64,000 nucleotides of DNA from Methanomicrobiales archaeon (GTDB taxonomy: Archaea; Halobacteriota; Methanomicrobia; Methanomicrobiales; Methanospirillaceae): positions 1-64,000 of the forward strand of contig JAAYCY010000033.1 of the NCBI GenBank assembly GCA_012729535.1. Reading direction: 5' to 3'. Each line of letters starts with the position of its first letter. The first letter of the stretch is position 1. Below are positions 9,115-18,151 of the stretch, one piece after another. The notes under the pieces were generated by a model. It made no database searches, was not told where the DNA came from, and saw only the letters and a list, made by a program, of their open reading frames with translations. The position numbers were made by a program, and so were the translations under genes.

Positions 9115-9975
9115 TTAAATAAGTTTAGAGCGCTGAAGGAGGAGCAGATCTTCAGTTGTAAGCTTCTCTCCTGCCTTAAACTGGGAGAAGATTTGTTCTG
9201 CTTCTTTTCTGACTTCCTTCTGCTCTTTTGTTGATCTAACCTTTTTGTTTTTCTTGCGAAGACCCCCAATTACCTTGTCATAGTCACGGAGTTCTTTCTG
9301 ACAGGATATGAAGAGTTTATGTTCGTTGTCAGCTGCTTCCTGCGCTTCAACAAATTTTTTATGAGATTCGTCTGCACTTTCTCTTGATGCATCAGCCTTT
9401 CGGTAGCATTCAACCATCAGGTCATGATGTTTTTGTGCATCCTCTGCAAGTTGGGTCACATGATCGTGGATCTCAGATGCCTGTCTTCGAAGATCTTTGG
9501 CTGCGGTAATTTTTTCTCTGATTTCCTTATTTTGCTCAATCTCAGCTTCCTGTTCCCGTAATTGTTCTTTCAGAGCTTTGATTTTTTCGATGAGTTCACG
9601 TTCCTTTTCAGTAGTAAACACTTCGGTTTGCTGACGGAATTCAAGATGTTCTATCTGCTTGTGCAGTTCCTTGATACTCCGGCTTTTTATACCTCCATGT
9701 TCTTTCTTAAAGGCGTCAATTTCACCAAACAGAACATTAGCCTGTTCATTGAGCTCGTTACGCTTGTCCTTTAATTCCTGAACTTCCTTATTGAACTGAT
9801 CACGAAGTTCCTTATGCTTTTGAGCTTCTTCAACACACTCACGGGTCTGGTTGTTTAAGGTATTACGCTCTCGTGCATACTGGCTGGCCTGAGCGTTATA
9901 CTCATTTCTTTTATTTTTATGATCTTCAGATCCTGAGATAGTCACTTTTCTTTTATCAATCAGTTCATTTAACAT
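9115..9975 (-). CDS. COG1340-type archaeal coiled-coil protein
   Basis: From ATG 9975 the product is 286 residues, almost wholly charged and helical with heptad-like spacing of Leu/Ile, as expected for one long coiled coil. It starts MLNELIDKRK, repeats N-E-x-N-x-x-A patterns, and ends in a shorter segment with FKAGEKLTTEDLLLLQRS. This is the conserved archaeal coiled-coil family sometimes mislabelled phosphoserine phosphatase; no phosphatase motif is present. The frame stays open upstream to 10068, but that extension is not helical and overlaps the promoter region, so the internal ATG (GAGG about 12 bases ahead) is chosen. Its position between DUF373 and ftsZ hints at a structural or chromosome role, which is inference. 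Confidence 0.82.
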   Translation of the reverse strand: MLNELIDKRKVTISGSEDHKNKRNEYNAQASQYARERNTLNNQTRECVEEAQKHKELRDQFNKEVQELKDKRNELNEQANVLFGEIDAFKKEHGGIKSRSIKELHKQIEHLEFRQQTEVFTTEKERELIEKIKALKEQLREQEAEIEQNKEIREKITAAKDLRRQASEIHDHVTQLAEDAQKHHDLMVECYRKADASRESADESHKKFVEAQEAADNEHKLFISCQKELRDYDKVIGGLRKKNKKVRSTKEQKEVRKEAEQIFSQFKAGEKLTTEDLLLLQRSKLI

Positions 9976-10385
9976 CGTTAACCAATCCTCGCATAAAAAG
10001 GCACGTCTGGTATCCCCTACCGGTGCGAGAGATGGGACATACGTAAAAATAATTCGTAAATTGTACAAAAGGACGTGTGAAAACGGGCAGAATCAGAGAT
10101 AGATATCGCTTCAGGATCCTCCCGGATACCTGCCACCCATGAGAGGTGGTATAACATTCATCTGTTCGACTACAGTTCTTGTTCGCTACACGATCCACGT
10201 ATGTTCGACTCCCAATACCAAAAGGCTCTGAAACAAGAGACCTCCGTTCATTAAATCACGAAGGGATCCTGTGTGACCTTCTACTATTAAGAAGATAGCA
10301 TTACGTTTAATAATTTCGCAGAAGAAGAAGAAGGGAAAAAATTATTGAAAGGTACTATGGCAGTTGTAAATGATATATTATGGAC
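9976..10385. other. non-coding region between ftsZ and the coiled-coil gene
   Basis: About 410 bases without a credible gene. On the minus strand AATTATTTTTA near 10045-10055 is a possible TATA box for the coiled-coil gene. The part from about 10100 to 10275 is richer in G and C than its surroundings. It holds a hairpin (CCACC and GGTGG around a seven-base loop, 10134-10150), three copies of GTTCG[A]CT at 10164, 10181 and 10203, and complementary CAGGATCC/GGATCCTG arms near 10111 and 10265. A GAA-repeat tract at 10320-10333 sits near the end of ftsZ. It could encode a small RNA, but no known RNA family was recognised. Confidence 0.35.
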
Positions 10386-11555
10386 TTACATCCACATGAT
10401 GTCAGGTCCGCTGGCATAATCAATTGCTGATGCAACCATCCTAGGTTTTATCCGTGCAATGTCCGGGGTTTTGGGATATCGGATCTGTTCTTCAATCCGA
10501 TCAAGTTTCTCCCTGTACGGCTGTTTTGGTTTGGCGATGCTGTCGCCATTTTTAACACCGGTCATGATTGCGAGAACCCTGACTTTTCCCTCCATGTCAT
10601 TACGGATGCGGGCTCCCCAGATAACATCGGCATGTGGATCAAGCTCATAGGTAAGAGAGGAAGCGATCTCTTCAGATTCTATAAGCGTGAGGTCACTACC
10701 GCCGGTAATGTGGATCAATGCCCCGGTAGCTCCGCGATAGTCAATGTCAAGCATTGGGTTTGAAAGACATTCACGGACAACACTTTCTGCTTTGTTCTGT
10801 TGCTTGGATTCTCCAACAAGCATAGTAGCTACTCCACCTTTGCTCATGATTGCACGAACATCAGCATAATCAATATTAATCAGTGATGCTTCTGTAATCG
10901 TTTCAGTAATACCCTTTACTGTCTCACCGATAAGCTGGTCCATTACAGAAAATGACTGTGCTAATGGAAGGTTTGGAACAAAACTTTTCAGCCGGTTATT
11001 ATCAAGCAGGATTACGGAATCACAAGCTTTTGACATTGCTTCAAGACCATCTTCTGCTCTGATGAGCCTTGCTTTTTCAACATCAAATGGATATGATACC
11101 ATACCAACAACAATTGCACCCTGTTCCTTGGCAATCTGAGCAACCGCGGGGGCTGATCCTGTACCGGTTCCTCCTCCCATTCCAGCCGTGATAAAGCAGA
11201 GATCAACAGACTCAAGAAGATTTTCAAGTGTCGGTCGTGCCATCTCAGCTGCCTTTCTGCCTATCTCAGGATAACCTCCTGCACCAAGCCCCTTTGTAAG
11301 GCTCTTTCCAATAAGAATTCTCTTATCAGCCTGTATCATGTCCAGATGCTGTTTATCCGTATTGATGGCAATTGTTTCAGCGCCGGATACACCCATGTGG
11401 TGAAGCCGGTTGATTGTATTGTTTCCCGCCCCACCACAACCAATGATGACAATACGTGGCTGACCATCCATATCGTCTTCAAAACATTGAGAATTGTTCT
11501 TGAGTTCTTTTTCTCGTTCCGCGTTAATGACTGCGGCATTGATGATACTCTGCAT
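10386..11555 (-). CDS. ftsZ: cell division protein FtsZ (archaeal FtsZ1 type)
   Basis: A tubulin-fold GTPase that builds the division ring at midcell. The 389-residue product has the first nucleotide loop GCGGAGNNT at about residues 39-47 and the tubulin signature [10 protein letters not shown] near 128-136. The T7-loop region follows, with [11 protein letters not shown]. The N-terminal extension [19 protein letters not shown] is typical of archaeal FtsZ. The frame is open further upstream to 11687, but that part overlaps the cdrS gene. ATG 11555, with GAGGGGG eight bases ahead, is the real start. The gene lies 19 bases after cdrS in the same direction, an operon. The short tail ends in DIMWM. 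Confidence 0.96.
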   Translation of the reverse strand: MQSIINAAVINAEREKELKNNSQCFEDDMDGQPRIVIIGCGGAGNNTINRLHHMGVSGAETIAINTDKQHLDMIQADKRILIGKSLTKGLGAGGYPEIGRKAAEMARPTLENLLESVDLCFITAGMGGGTGTGSAPAVAQIAKEQGAIVVGMVSYPFDVEKARLIRAEDGLEAMSKACDSVILLDNNRLKSFVPNLPLAQSFSVMDQLIGETVKGITETITEASLINIDYADVRAIMSKGGVATMLVGESKQQNKAESVVRECLSNPMLDIDYRGATGALIHITGGSDLTLIESEEIASSLTYELDPHADVIWGARIRNDMEGKVRVLAIMTGVKNGDSIAKPKQPYREKLDRIEEQIRYPKTPDIARIKPRMVASAIDYASGPDIMWM

Positions 11556-11574
11556 ACTTTTATCCCCCTCACGT

Positions 11575-11745
11575 CTAAAATGACAGTTGATCACTGTCGG
11601 CGAGCACTCTGTTTGCCCGCTTTTCGATGAGCATACGTACAGCATCCCTGATAGCCTCGGAGACGGTGGGAAATTCACCCGCCTCAACCATCTTCTCCAG
11701 CATCGTTATCTGCTGTTCAGGCAACCGGATGGTGATCCGCTTCAT
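11575..11745 (-). CDS. cdrS: CdrS-like ribbon-helix-helix regulator upstream of ftsZ
   Basis: A 56-residue gene. It starts [16 protein letters not shown], has [18 protein letters not shown] in the middle, and ends in DQLSF. The N-terminal beta strand (K-R-I-T-I-R-L-P) followed by two helices with an S-E-A-I-R-x-A-x-R pattern is the ribbon-helix-helix (CopG/MetJ) DNA-binding fold. In haloarchaea CdrS is such a protein and controls ftsZ2 and other division genes; homologues beside ftsZ in methanogens are established knowledge. The stop is 19 bases from the ftsZ start. GAGG lies about ten bases ahead of the ATG. The CdrS name is by fold, size and context. Confidence 0.85.
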   Translation of the reverse strand: MKRITIRLPEQQITMLEKMVEAGEFPTVSEAIRDAVRMLIEKRANRVLADSDQLSF

Positions 11746-11933
11746 AATTTGTCCTCATGATCTGACATTTGTCGGTCATCTGTCTGTCACACGTCTGACG
11801 TAGAGGTGACCAAAGTCAGACACAACGAGATACACAGAATACACATTAAGAATAAATAAAGTTTTCGATATATTTCTTGACAGATAGAAATTTTCAAACA
11901 CTCCGGTGAACATGAATAGGAAAGAGCTGATAG
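11746..11933. promoter_or_regulatory. divergent cdrS-ftsZ / cobD promoter region with TCTGAC repeats
   Basis: On the minus strand TTTATTTATT at 11851-11860 is a TATA candidate for cdrS-ftsZ. On the plus strand CGATATATTTC at 11867-11876 is one for cobD. Downstream of the cdrS TATA lies a cluster of related half-sites: TCTGACA 11761, GTCTGTCA 11783, GTCTGAC 11793-11799 and its exact inverse GTCAGAC 11815-11821. Ribbon-helix-helix dimers commonly bind such repeated short sites, so self-regulation by CdrS is plausible but untested. Confidence 0.5.
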
Positions 11934-12935
11934 ATGTATTACAAATCAGAACGACGTGCAGTCCATGGGGGAAGAGCTAAATATATTTCTCATAACGGTC
12001 AGAAAATTCTTGATTTCAGTGCGAGTATAAATCCATTTCCACCGAATATCAATCTTCAGGTTCCGGTTGACGCATTATACCAGTATCCTGACGATGACTA
12101 TTCCTTATTAAAACAGGTGATTGCCCGGCACCACGGATGTTCATCAGATAATGTTACCGTTGGAAACGGATCTGTTGAAGTTATCAGAACACTCTGTCAT
12201 ACGATTTTAAAACCCGGAAAAACATTTTTTGCATCTTCACAAACATTTGCCGAATATGAATTATCTGCACGACTTGCTGGTGCAGAACCATCAGAACTGG
12301 ACCAGGCAGATCTTGTCTTCATCTGCAATCCGGACAATCCATCAGGGAAACTTTTGACTCGAAATGAAATTGAAACTATTTGCATAGAAAGAACAAAAAA
12401 GGACAGTATTATTTGCATCGATGAAGCCTTCATCGACATGGCAGATCCAAATCAAACTGCTATTCCTCTTCAAAACTATGGAGTGTTTATCCTTCGTTCC
12501 CTAACGAAAAGTTTTGCAATACCAGGTATCAGGTTTGGATACGGCATTGGAAATCCTGAATTAATTGCATCAATGGAGGTGATGCGTCCACCCTGGACCG
12601 TAAATGCTCTTGCAGAATCAGTTACGATATCTGCTTTTTCTCATTATGATGAACTGAATTATTCACGATCACGGATAGAAGAGGAAAAGTCCAGATTAAT
12701 AAAAGAGATACAAAAAAGTGGCTGGACATGTGAACCGGGAAGTGCAAATTATCTCCTTATTGACACACAATGGGATGCGCGTATCATTACAGAACTCTTC
12801 ATGAAACAGAACATCCTGGTTCGTGACTGTACATCATTTAATTTGCCAAATTGTATACGAATTGCAATCAGAACTCCTGAAGAGAATAATCAATTAATCA
12901 AAGCCCTGGAGTCAGTCCATCAATGTATGCGCTGA
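11934..12935 (+). CDS. cobD: CobD-like PLP enzyme, probable L-threonine-O-3-phosphate decarboxylase
   Basis: A fold-type I PLP enzyme of 333 residues, in the histidinol-phosphate aminotransferase/CobD group. Visible landmarks are VHGG near residue 10, LDFSASINPFPP near 28, FICNPDNPSGK near 130, the cofactor Asp in IICIDEAFIDM, and the lysine region RSLTKSFAIPGIRFG near 190. Short length, the N-terminal HGG and the S-x-N-P-F/P motif favour CobD over HisC. CobD makes the aminopropanol-phosphate linker of cobamides. The next gene, overlapping by 13 bases, is cobY, which strongly supports this choice. A GGAAAG ribosome site precedes the ATG. Confidence 0.85.
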   Translation: MYYKSERRAVHGGRAKYISHNGQKILDFSASINPFPPNINLQVPVDALYQYPDDDYSLLKQVIARHHGCSSDNVTVGNGSVEVIRTLCHTILKPGKTFFASSQTFAEYELSARLAGAEPSELDQADLVFICNPDNPSGKLLTRNEIETICIERTKKDSIICIDEAFIDMADPNQTAIPLQNYGVFILRSLTKSFAIPGIRFGYGIGNPELIASMEVMRPPWTVNALAESVTISAFSHYDELNYSRSRIEEEKSRLIKEIQKSGWTCEPGSANYLLIDTQWDARIITELFMKQNILVRDCTSFNLPNCIRIAIRTPEENNQLIKALESVHQCMR

Positions 12936-13528
12936 TATTGGCCGGAGGTAAAGCATCTCGTCTTTGTATGGGAGAAAAAGCACTGGTTCGTCTTTTTAAT
13001 CGGCCTTTACTATCATACGTTATTGATTCAGTATTAAAAGCGAACCTTTCACCCTGTGTTGTTGTCACATCATATACACCATATACTACAAATTATTGCA
13101 GAATTCATGATATCCCCTGGATATGCACCGATGGAAAGGGCTATGTTGAAGATATCTGGCAGGCAGTTTTGGATATTTCGATATCAGGGCCTTTTCTAAC
13201 CATATGCGCAGATCTTCCAGGAATTACCGCGGAAAATATTACCTTTGTATTAGATGAATACAAAAGGGCAAAATCTTCTGCATGTTCCGTGTGGACTCCA
13301 TATATCCTGGACATCGAACACAATTGTATAAAAAAAATAGATGATAACAAGCAGGAATTGTTAGGAAAACCAGTAGGATTGAATATATTGCGAGGAGACC
13401 TTTACCAGGAGAATCAGGATGAAATTCAAATACTACTGGATGAGCCCTCCCTTACGCTCAATATCAATACCCAGGATGAACTAGTATTCGCTGAAAGGTT
13501 TTTTTCCAGTATTTTAAAAAATCCCTGA
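12923..13528 (+). CDS. cobY: CobY-type GTP:adenosylcobinamide-phosphate guanylyltransferase
   Basis: A nucleotidyltransferase of 201 residues that activates adenosylcobinamide phosphate with GTP in nucleotide-loop assembly; archaea use CobY in place of bacterial CobU. The N-terminal MYALILAGGKASRL is the nucleotide-binding loop of this fold. EKALV near residue 19 and ICADLPGI near 98 are the further substrate and metal motifs of the MobA/CobY group. MobA-type molybdenum cofactor synthesis is the main alternative. Overlap with cobD and the phosphate-cofactor context make CobY more likely. The protein is a typical length. Confidence 0.82.
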   Translation: MYALILAGGKASRLCMGEKALVRLFNRPLLSYVIDSVLKANLSPCVVVTSYTPYTTNYCRIHDIPWICTDGKGYVEDIWQAVLDISISGPFLTICADLPGITAENITFVLDEYKRAKSSACSVWTPYILDIEHNCIKKIDDNKQELLGKPVGLNILRGDLYQENQDEIQILLDEPSLTLNINTQDELVFAERFFSSILKNP

Positions 13529-13543
13529 CCTGCAACCAATCAT

Positions 13544-13549
13544 CTTATA
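13544..13549 (+). promoter_or_regulatory. TATA box giving a probable leaderless transcript
   Basis: CTTATA at 13544-13549 lies 24-29 bases ahead of the ATG at 13573, the usual archaeal distance from TATA box to transcription start. No Shine-Dalgarno sequence precedes that ATG, so the message is probably leaderless. This is read from spacing only. Confidence 0.45.
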
Positions 13550-13572
13550 GCCCAACGTCCAACGTTTCTTGT

Positions 13573-14808
13573 ATGAATGATTCCCGGGAAATAGAGCTTG
13601 TTGGGCATATCATTGACTCAGGGATCATGGAGCATGTCCTAGATTCCATCCTTGATATGGGTGGAGATTTTGAAATTTTGGAATTTAATGTTGGAAAAAA
13701 GAAAACTGATACAAGTTATGCACGAGTCCGGGTAAATGGGACGAATAGTGATAATCTTGATGCAATCATCAGTACATTGCACCGACATGGGGCACGGCTC
13801 ATTGATTCAGATGATGTAACACTGGTTCCGGCTGAAGGTAACCGTATTGTGCCTAAAGGTTTTTATTCTACCACTAATTATCCCACACAAGTACGCATCA
13901 ATAGCGAATGGATAAACGTTCAAAACATTGAGATGGATTGTCTGATTGTCGTATCTGCTGACAAAAAATCCGCTTGTGCTACTCCGATGTCAAAACTTGA
14001 AAGAGGTGATCTTGTTGTCATTAGCGAACATGGTGTAAAAATTCAACCTCCTGAACGCTCGCGATCACATGAAGAATTTGAATTCATGTGTGGATCTATC
14101 TCATCAGAGCGGCCAACCGTTACAACCATCAGAAAAATTGCAAAAGAGATACTTGATACTCATAAAAAAGGTCTGAAGATAGCTCTGGTGGGAGGTCCTG
14201 CTATTATTCACACCGGGGCTGATTCGGCAACTGCTTCAATGATCCGTGAAGGGTTTATTGACATTCTCTTTGCAGGGAATGCTCTTGCAACTCATGATGT
14301 AGAATATAATTTATATGGAACGTCTCTTGGAATGGATATCAGGACAGGAGAACTGGTATCAGCAGGTCATAAAAACCACCTGTATGCAATCAGTGAAATA
14401 ATGAGGGCGGGGTCTCTCAAAAAGGCAGTGGACAACGGAGTTCTGAAATCTGGGATTATGTATGAATGCGTGAAGAATGACATTCCCTATGTCCTTGCAG
14501 GATCAATCCGTGATGATGGACCTCTTCCTGATGTAATTACAGATAGTATTGTTGCACAGGATGAAATGAGAAGGTATATTCCGGAAATTGGAATGGTCTT
14601 AATGATTGCAACAATGCTCCACTCTATCGCAGTAGGCAATTGTCTGCCATCTTATGTCCTTACCGTCTGCGTTGATATCAATCCCTCAACACTAACCAAA
14701 TTAATGGATCGGGGAAGTTCACAGGCAATTGGGGTTGTCAGTGATGCCGGTGCATTCTTTCCCATGCTTCTTGACCAGGTACATATCCTACTAAAGAATT
14801 CAGAGTAG
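13573..14808 (+). CDS. LOR/SDH-type (TIGR00300) ornithine cyclodeaminase-like protein
   Basis: The N-terminal half begins with the family phrase REIELVGHIIDSGIM and a DILDMGG-like segment. The second half has GGPAIIHTGAD, GNALATHDVEYNLYGTSLG and VCVDINPSTLTKL, all typical of the archaeal TIGR00300/LOR-SDH conserved family. Members of this family, and the related C-terminal domain of cyanobacterial AgrE/ArgZ, convert ornithine to proline and ammonia with NAD; this is family knowledge and not shown here. Length (411) is normal. It stands alone, ending one base before the convergent archaeosine gene. A proline-synthesis role would suit a methanogen lacking ProABC, an inference. Confidence 0.8.
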   Translation: MNDSREIELVGHIIDSGIMEHVLDSILDMGGDFEILEFNVGKKKTDTSYARVRVNGTNSDNLDAIISTLHRHGARLIDSDDVTLVPAEGNRIVPKGFYSTTNYPTQVRINSEWINVQNIEMDCLIVVSADKKSACATPMSKLERGDLVVISEHGVKIQPPERSRSHEEFEFMCGSISSERPTVTTIRKIAKEILDTHKKGLKIALVGGPAIIHTGADSATASMIREGFIDILFAGNALATHDVEYNLYGTSLGMDIRTGELVSAGHKNHLYAISEIMRAGSLKKAVDNGVLKSGIMYECVKNDIPYVLAGSIRDDGPLPDVITDSIVAQDEMRRYIPEIGMVLMIATMLHSIAVGNCLPSYVLTVCVDINPSTLTKLMDRGSSQAIGVVSDAGAFFPMLLDQVHILLKNSE

Positions 14809-15798
14809 TCAATGGGTCAGGGGCATTGCCCAGGATATCTCTTCTTTCATGACATATTCCCATTCATTTTTACAGCCACAATTCATTTCAAGAACTGATT
14901 TCATAAGGTCCTGATCGGCACTAAGATTATAATCTCTGATAGCATCGAGGATGAGACCATCACATCTACCACAATTATGCGGGCCCCGTGTCTGTCCCCC
15001 ACCAATTGGGTCACAGGTTACATGTACTTGCGAATTCGAAAGAGTAGAGGCAACACTCCATAAATATGGCGGCCTATACACCTGTTTTTTCCACAGTGTC
15101 TCCAGATGTGTATTTCTCTGGACAGTACATGGATTCATCGAAATTAATTCTGTAAATGGGATTATATCCTTTATCGATTGCGTCATATCCTGATATGCTT
15201 CTGATTCGGTAAGATAAGGGGGTTTATGCAGAAGATATGTTTTTACTTTAGCTCCCGATTTATGAATAATTTCTGAGGTTTTGATAAAATCAGAAAATAA
15301 CAAACCTTTATCAATACACTTTTCTCTGATTCTATCAGATGTTGTTTCAAGTCCAATTGCTACATAAAAGTCAGCGGTCTCATTCCCATCCCGAAGACGT
15401 TCAACCATTTTTGATATCCTTTCTTCATCGATGTAATCACAACGGGATTCTACTATCAGGGTTTTTCCTTTAGATAACTCTATTACTTCATCTTGAATAC
15501 ATGTCGGAACTTCCTGAGGATCCAGAAAACTGCCGGATGTGTATAGTTTAATCACTTCAGGATTGTCTTTGCTGATTTTATCTTTTAACTTATGTAATTG
15601 TGCAGACATCAGCCTGATTAATTCAGGTTTTTCAATTCCTGAAAAACGTTCATGCCTGTACTGGCATATTTTACAACGGTTCCATGAACAACCTCCTGAC
15701 CGTATAATGGCAGTAACACTGGGATGAATGACACCCTCTATCCGATCACTGCCGTTCCACATTGCAAGAGGTTCTTCAGGTCTTTTAATTTGTTTCAT
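14809..15798 (-). CDS. raSEA: archaeosine synthase radical SAM subunit RaSEA
   Basis: A radical SAM enzyme of 329 residues that, with ArcS, completes archaeosine (G+) at position 15 of archaeal tRNA. The cluster motif is unusual: C-SWNR-C-KI-C at about residues 33-41, a C-x4-C-x2-C spacing. Family phrases that support RaSEA are SGSFLDPQEVP, VESRCDYI, AIGLETTSD, and NPCTVQRNTHLETLW with RPPYLWSV. A C-terminal pair of Cys-rich segments (HNCGRCDG and MNCGCKNEW) could bind metal. It is divergent from the secreted protein at 15.9 kb and convergent with the LOR/SDH gene. No partner for archaeosine synthesis is in the window. Confidence 0.88.
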   Translation of the reverse strand: MKQIKRPEEPLAMWNGSDRIEGVIHPSVTAIIRSGGCSWNRCKICQYRHERFSGIEKPELIRLMSAQLHKLKDKISKDNPEVIKLYTSGSFLDPQEVPTCIQDEVIELSKGKTLIVESRCDYIDEERISKMVERLRDGNETADFYVAIGLETTSDRIREKCIDKGLLFSDFIKTSEIIHKSGAKVKTYLLHKPPYLTESEAYQDMTQSIKDIIPFTELISMNPCTVQRNTHLETLWKKQVYRPPYLWSVASTLSNSQVHVTCDPIGGGQTRGPHNCGRCDGLILDAIRDYNLSADQDLMKSVLEMNCGCKNEWEYVMKEEISWAMPLTH

Positions 15799-15912
15799 GA
15801 GTTATGATCCTGTGACTTCAATTTTTTTTATTGCTATTCAATGCACAGACCAACAATATATTAGGTTGTTGAGTTCCACAATATTGACCATCCCATTCCG
15901 AGGACATTGCCC

Positions 15913-17154
15913 ATGAATAACCGATTTGTTCTATCTCTGATTATTTTTACTTTATTACTGTTATTTTGTATTCCTGTTGACGCATATTATCTTACAATTG
16001 ATGCGCCATCGCAGGTTAAGGTTGGTGAACCAATACTAGTATCTGGATCAACGAATACCCCTCCTCCGGATAAGATTGATGTTGTTTTTTCCCAATCTGT
16101 CAATATTCCTGTTGAGATAGACAGGCAATCAATCGAGATCACCGAGAAGGGAGATGTCTCATTTAATGTTACATTTCAGACCACCGGACTAGAGAAAGGC
16201 AATTATAAGATTGAGGGTCTTTCACAGTCAAAACGTGATTTTTCTGGAGGTTCGCGATCACTGCGTGTAATTAAATTAGTAGACCGATCTGATCTAATTA
16301 CTCTTCTCTCACCTACCTGGCAGGAATTTGAAAAAGAACTCAACATCGAGGCGAAAATAGCAGGATATACTGAGAATGCTATCCAAATGGAAATAAAGAA
16401 AGGAAATGAAACTCTTTTTGGTCCAGAGTCAGTACCCGTTTCTCATAGCGTCGTAAAATACCAACATCGAATCGTAGAACCTGGGTTATATGAAATATCT
16501 TTTTCAGATTACAATGGTTTTATTGGTACATATGAAATCGTAACAGAGGAAAAAGATCTGTATTCTCTGACCGGAGGCAAGTCGGTGATAATACCCACAG
16601 TAACTTCAGACTTGGCTATAAAACCTGCACTGGTTGGTGATGAAAAACCATCTGTTACCATGAAACCAGAAGTCTCTGATGACACCAAAGATATCGAAGA
16701 ACAACCTCGTGGAATTACAGGAGTATCTTCAGGCGCAGAAGTTTCCCGAGATTCACCTGCCTACTTTATGATAACTACAAATGAAACTCCAATACTTATC
16801 CAGACATCTAAAAATTCAGATTTTGTAATGGAATATAAAACTTCGCCTGATGCAGCGATAATTAAGGTTAATGATGAAATTGGAAATGCACCAGAAACGG
16901 TAAAAATTAGTGAATCGGTTTCGGAAATATATCTGAAAGTATATCCTTATAGCTATAAATCAACTGATATGGTTACCGTCACTGCAGATACTGCAGAATC
17001 AATTTCTTTATCAGATACTGCAGCAAAAGCCTTTGGTGTACCCCCCCGATATGGAAACGATAAGAAATCCGGGAACGAGACACCCCTGCCATCATGGATA
17101 ATTCTCGTAGCTCTCAGCGCTAGTATGATGGTGATTGCTGTAAAAAGAAGGTAA
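15913..17154 (+). CDS. cell-surface protein with C-terminal membrane anchor
   Basis: An exported protein of 413 residues. It has a signal peptide at about residues 5-23, then two or three beta-sandwich domains (IDAPSQVKVGEPILVSGS opens the first). A Glu/Lys-rich linker lies near 245-275, then a PEGA-like segment (TSPDAAIIKVNDEIGNAPET-like). One transmembrane helix precedes a terminal KRR, the layout of archaeal surface proteins anchored by a C-terminal helix. The start is ATG 15913: GAGG lies nine bases ahead, whereas the upstream TTG at 15907 is too close to it. No enzymatic motif is seen. Confidence 0.72.
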   Translation: MNNRFVLSLIIFTLLLLFCIPVDAYYLTIDAPSQVKVGEPILVSGSTNTPPPDKIDVVFSQSVNIPVEIDRQSIEITEKGDVSFNVTFQTTGLEKGNYKIEGLSQSKRDFSGGSRSLRVIKLVDRSDLITLLSPTWQEFEKELNIEAKIAGYTENAIQMEIKKGNETLFGPESVPVSHSVVKYQHRIVEPGLYEISFSDYNGFIGTYEIVTEEKDLYSLTGGKSVIIPTVTSDLAIKPALVGDEKPSVTMKPEVSDDTKDIEEQPRGITGVSSGAEVSRDSPAYFMITTNETPILIQTSKNSDFVMEYKTSPDAAIIKVNDEIGNAPETVKISESVSEIYLKVYPYSYKSTDMVTVTADTAESISLSDTAAKAFGVPPRYGNDKKSGNETPLPSWIILVALSASMMVIAVKRR

Positions 17155-17155
17155 A

Positions 17156-18151
17156 TTAACAGACACGGGGAACGGGATCTCCCACTGGTGGCTCAATAAA
17201 CCGTTCTCCTCCTGCTCTGGTTTCCATTATAACTCCTTTTCCTTCAACCACCTTTCCAATAATCATTGCATCACGACCATACCGGTGATTTCGAAGTGCC
17301 TGTAATACTGCTTCTGTATCACCTGGAGGAACACCCATTACACATTTCCCTTCATTAGCAACTTCAAGGGGATCAATACCAAGTAGTTGTGATGCTGCCC
17401 TGACAGACTGACGAATAGGAATATCCTCTTCGTTTATACGGATCATTACTCCAGATTTTTTTGCCATTTCATTGATTGCACAGGCAAACCCTCCCCTGGT
17501 CGGATCTTTCATGGCGTGTATTTCTCCCTTCTGCATGGCATTATGCACCATACCTGACAGAGGAGCAACATCTGATATAATCTGGTCCTCAAAATCAAAT
17601 TCTTCTCTGCTTGCAAGAACTGCAAACCCATGGTCCCCTAATGTTCCGGATACAATGATATTATCTCCAGGTCTTAACCCATTATCTCGGACAATAGTAT
17701 CAGCAACTCCAATTCCGGCAGTATTTATTGCAATTTTATCTAAAGCACCTTTTTCAAGAACCTTTGTATCTCCGGTAACAAGCGATACATTCTCTTCATT
17801 CAAAGCTTTGTCCATTGAATCGACTATAGTTGACAGAGTATTAAAATCAAATCCTTCTTCAATAATAAGTCCGCATGATAAAGCAAGTGGTTTTCCACCC
17901 ATCATTGCGATATCATTTATTGTTCCACAAACAGATATCCTTCCAATATCTCCTCCGGGGAAAAATAACGGACGAACAACATGTGAATCTGTAGTGAAAA
18001 CAACCTGTTTATCACCAATAGGAATAACCGCACCATCGTCAAGAGATTCAAGCCCGATTCCACCTGCATTAGTATTTGATATACGTAAAAAGAGGTCTAT
18101 TACCTCTCCCATTACTTCTCCACCGGCACCATGCATGAGAGATATCTTCAT
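17156..18151 (-). CDS. hypE: hydrogenase maturation protein HypE
   Basis: HypE dehydrates the thiocarbamate carried on its own C-terminal cysteine to make cyanide ligands for the NiFe site of hydrogenases. The 331-residue product has the PurM-like ATP-binding features GGIGLESLDDGAVI and DPTRGGFACAINEMAK. It ends in DPVPRVC, with the essential last cysteine. It follows hypA directly: the hypA stop TAA abuts this ATG, and GGAG inside hypA serves as ribosome site. Methanogen hydrogenases (Frh, Mvh, Eha/Ech type) would be the clients; none is encoded here. Confidence 0.96.
   Translation of the reverse strand: MKISLMHGAGGEVMGEVIDLFLRISNTNAGGIGLESLDDGAVIPIGDKQVVFTTDSHVVRPLFFPGGDIGRISVCGTINDIAMMGGKPLALSCGLIIEEGFDFNTLSTIVDSMDKALNEENVSLVTGDTKVLEKGALDKIAINTAGIGVADTIVRDNGLRPGDNIIVSGTLGDHGFAVLASREEFDFEDQIISDVAPLSGMVHNAMQKGEIHAMKDPTRGGFACAINEMAKKSGVMIRINEEDIPIRQSVRAASQLLGIDPLEVANEGKCVMGVPPGDTEAVLQALRNHRYGRDAMIIGKVVEGKGVIMETRAGGERFIEPPVGDPVPRVC

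Noticed and set aside
9965-10198. 77-codon minus-strand frame ahead of the coiled-coil gene
   Set aside because: It crosses the promoter and the start of the coiled-coil gene, has no ribosome site, and its composition is unlike coding sequence nearby.
10201-10220. tRNA-like T-loop (GTTCGACTCC) in the non-coding region
   Set aside because: No pairing T-stem, acceptor stem or D-arm can be built around it on either strand.
10320-10333. GAA repeat tract
   Set aside because: Only four units in an A-rich stretch at the end of ftsZ; no sign that it is more than a simple sequence.
11556-11687. N-terminal extension of FtsZ in the open frame
   Set aside because: It overlaps cdrS, has no FtsZ similarity, and ATG 11555 has a strong ribosome site.
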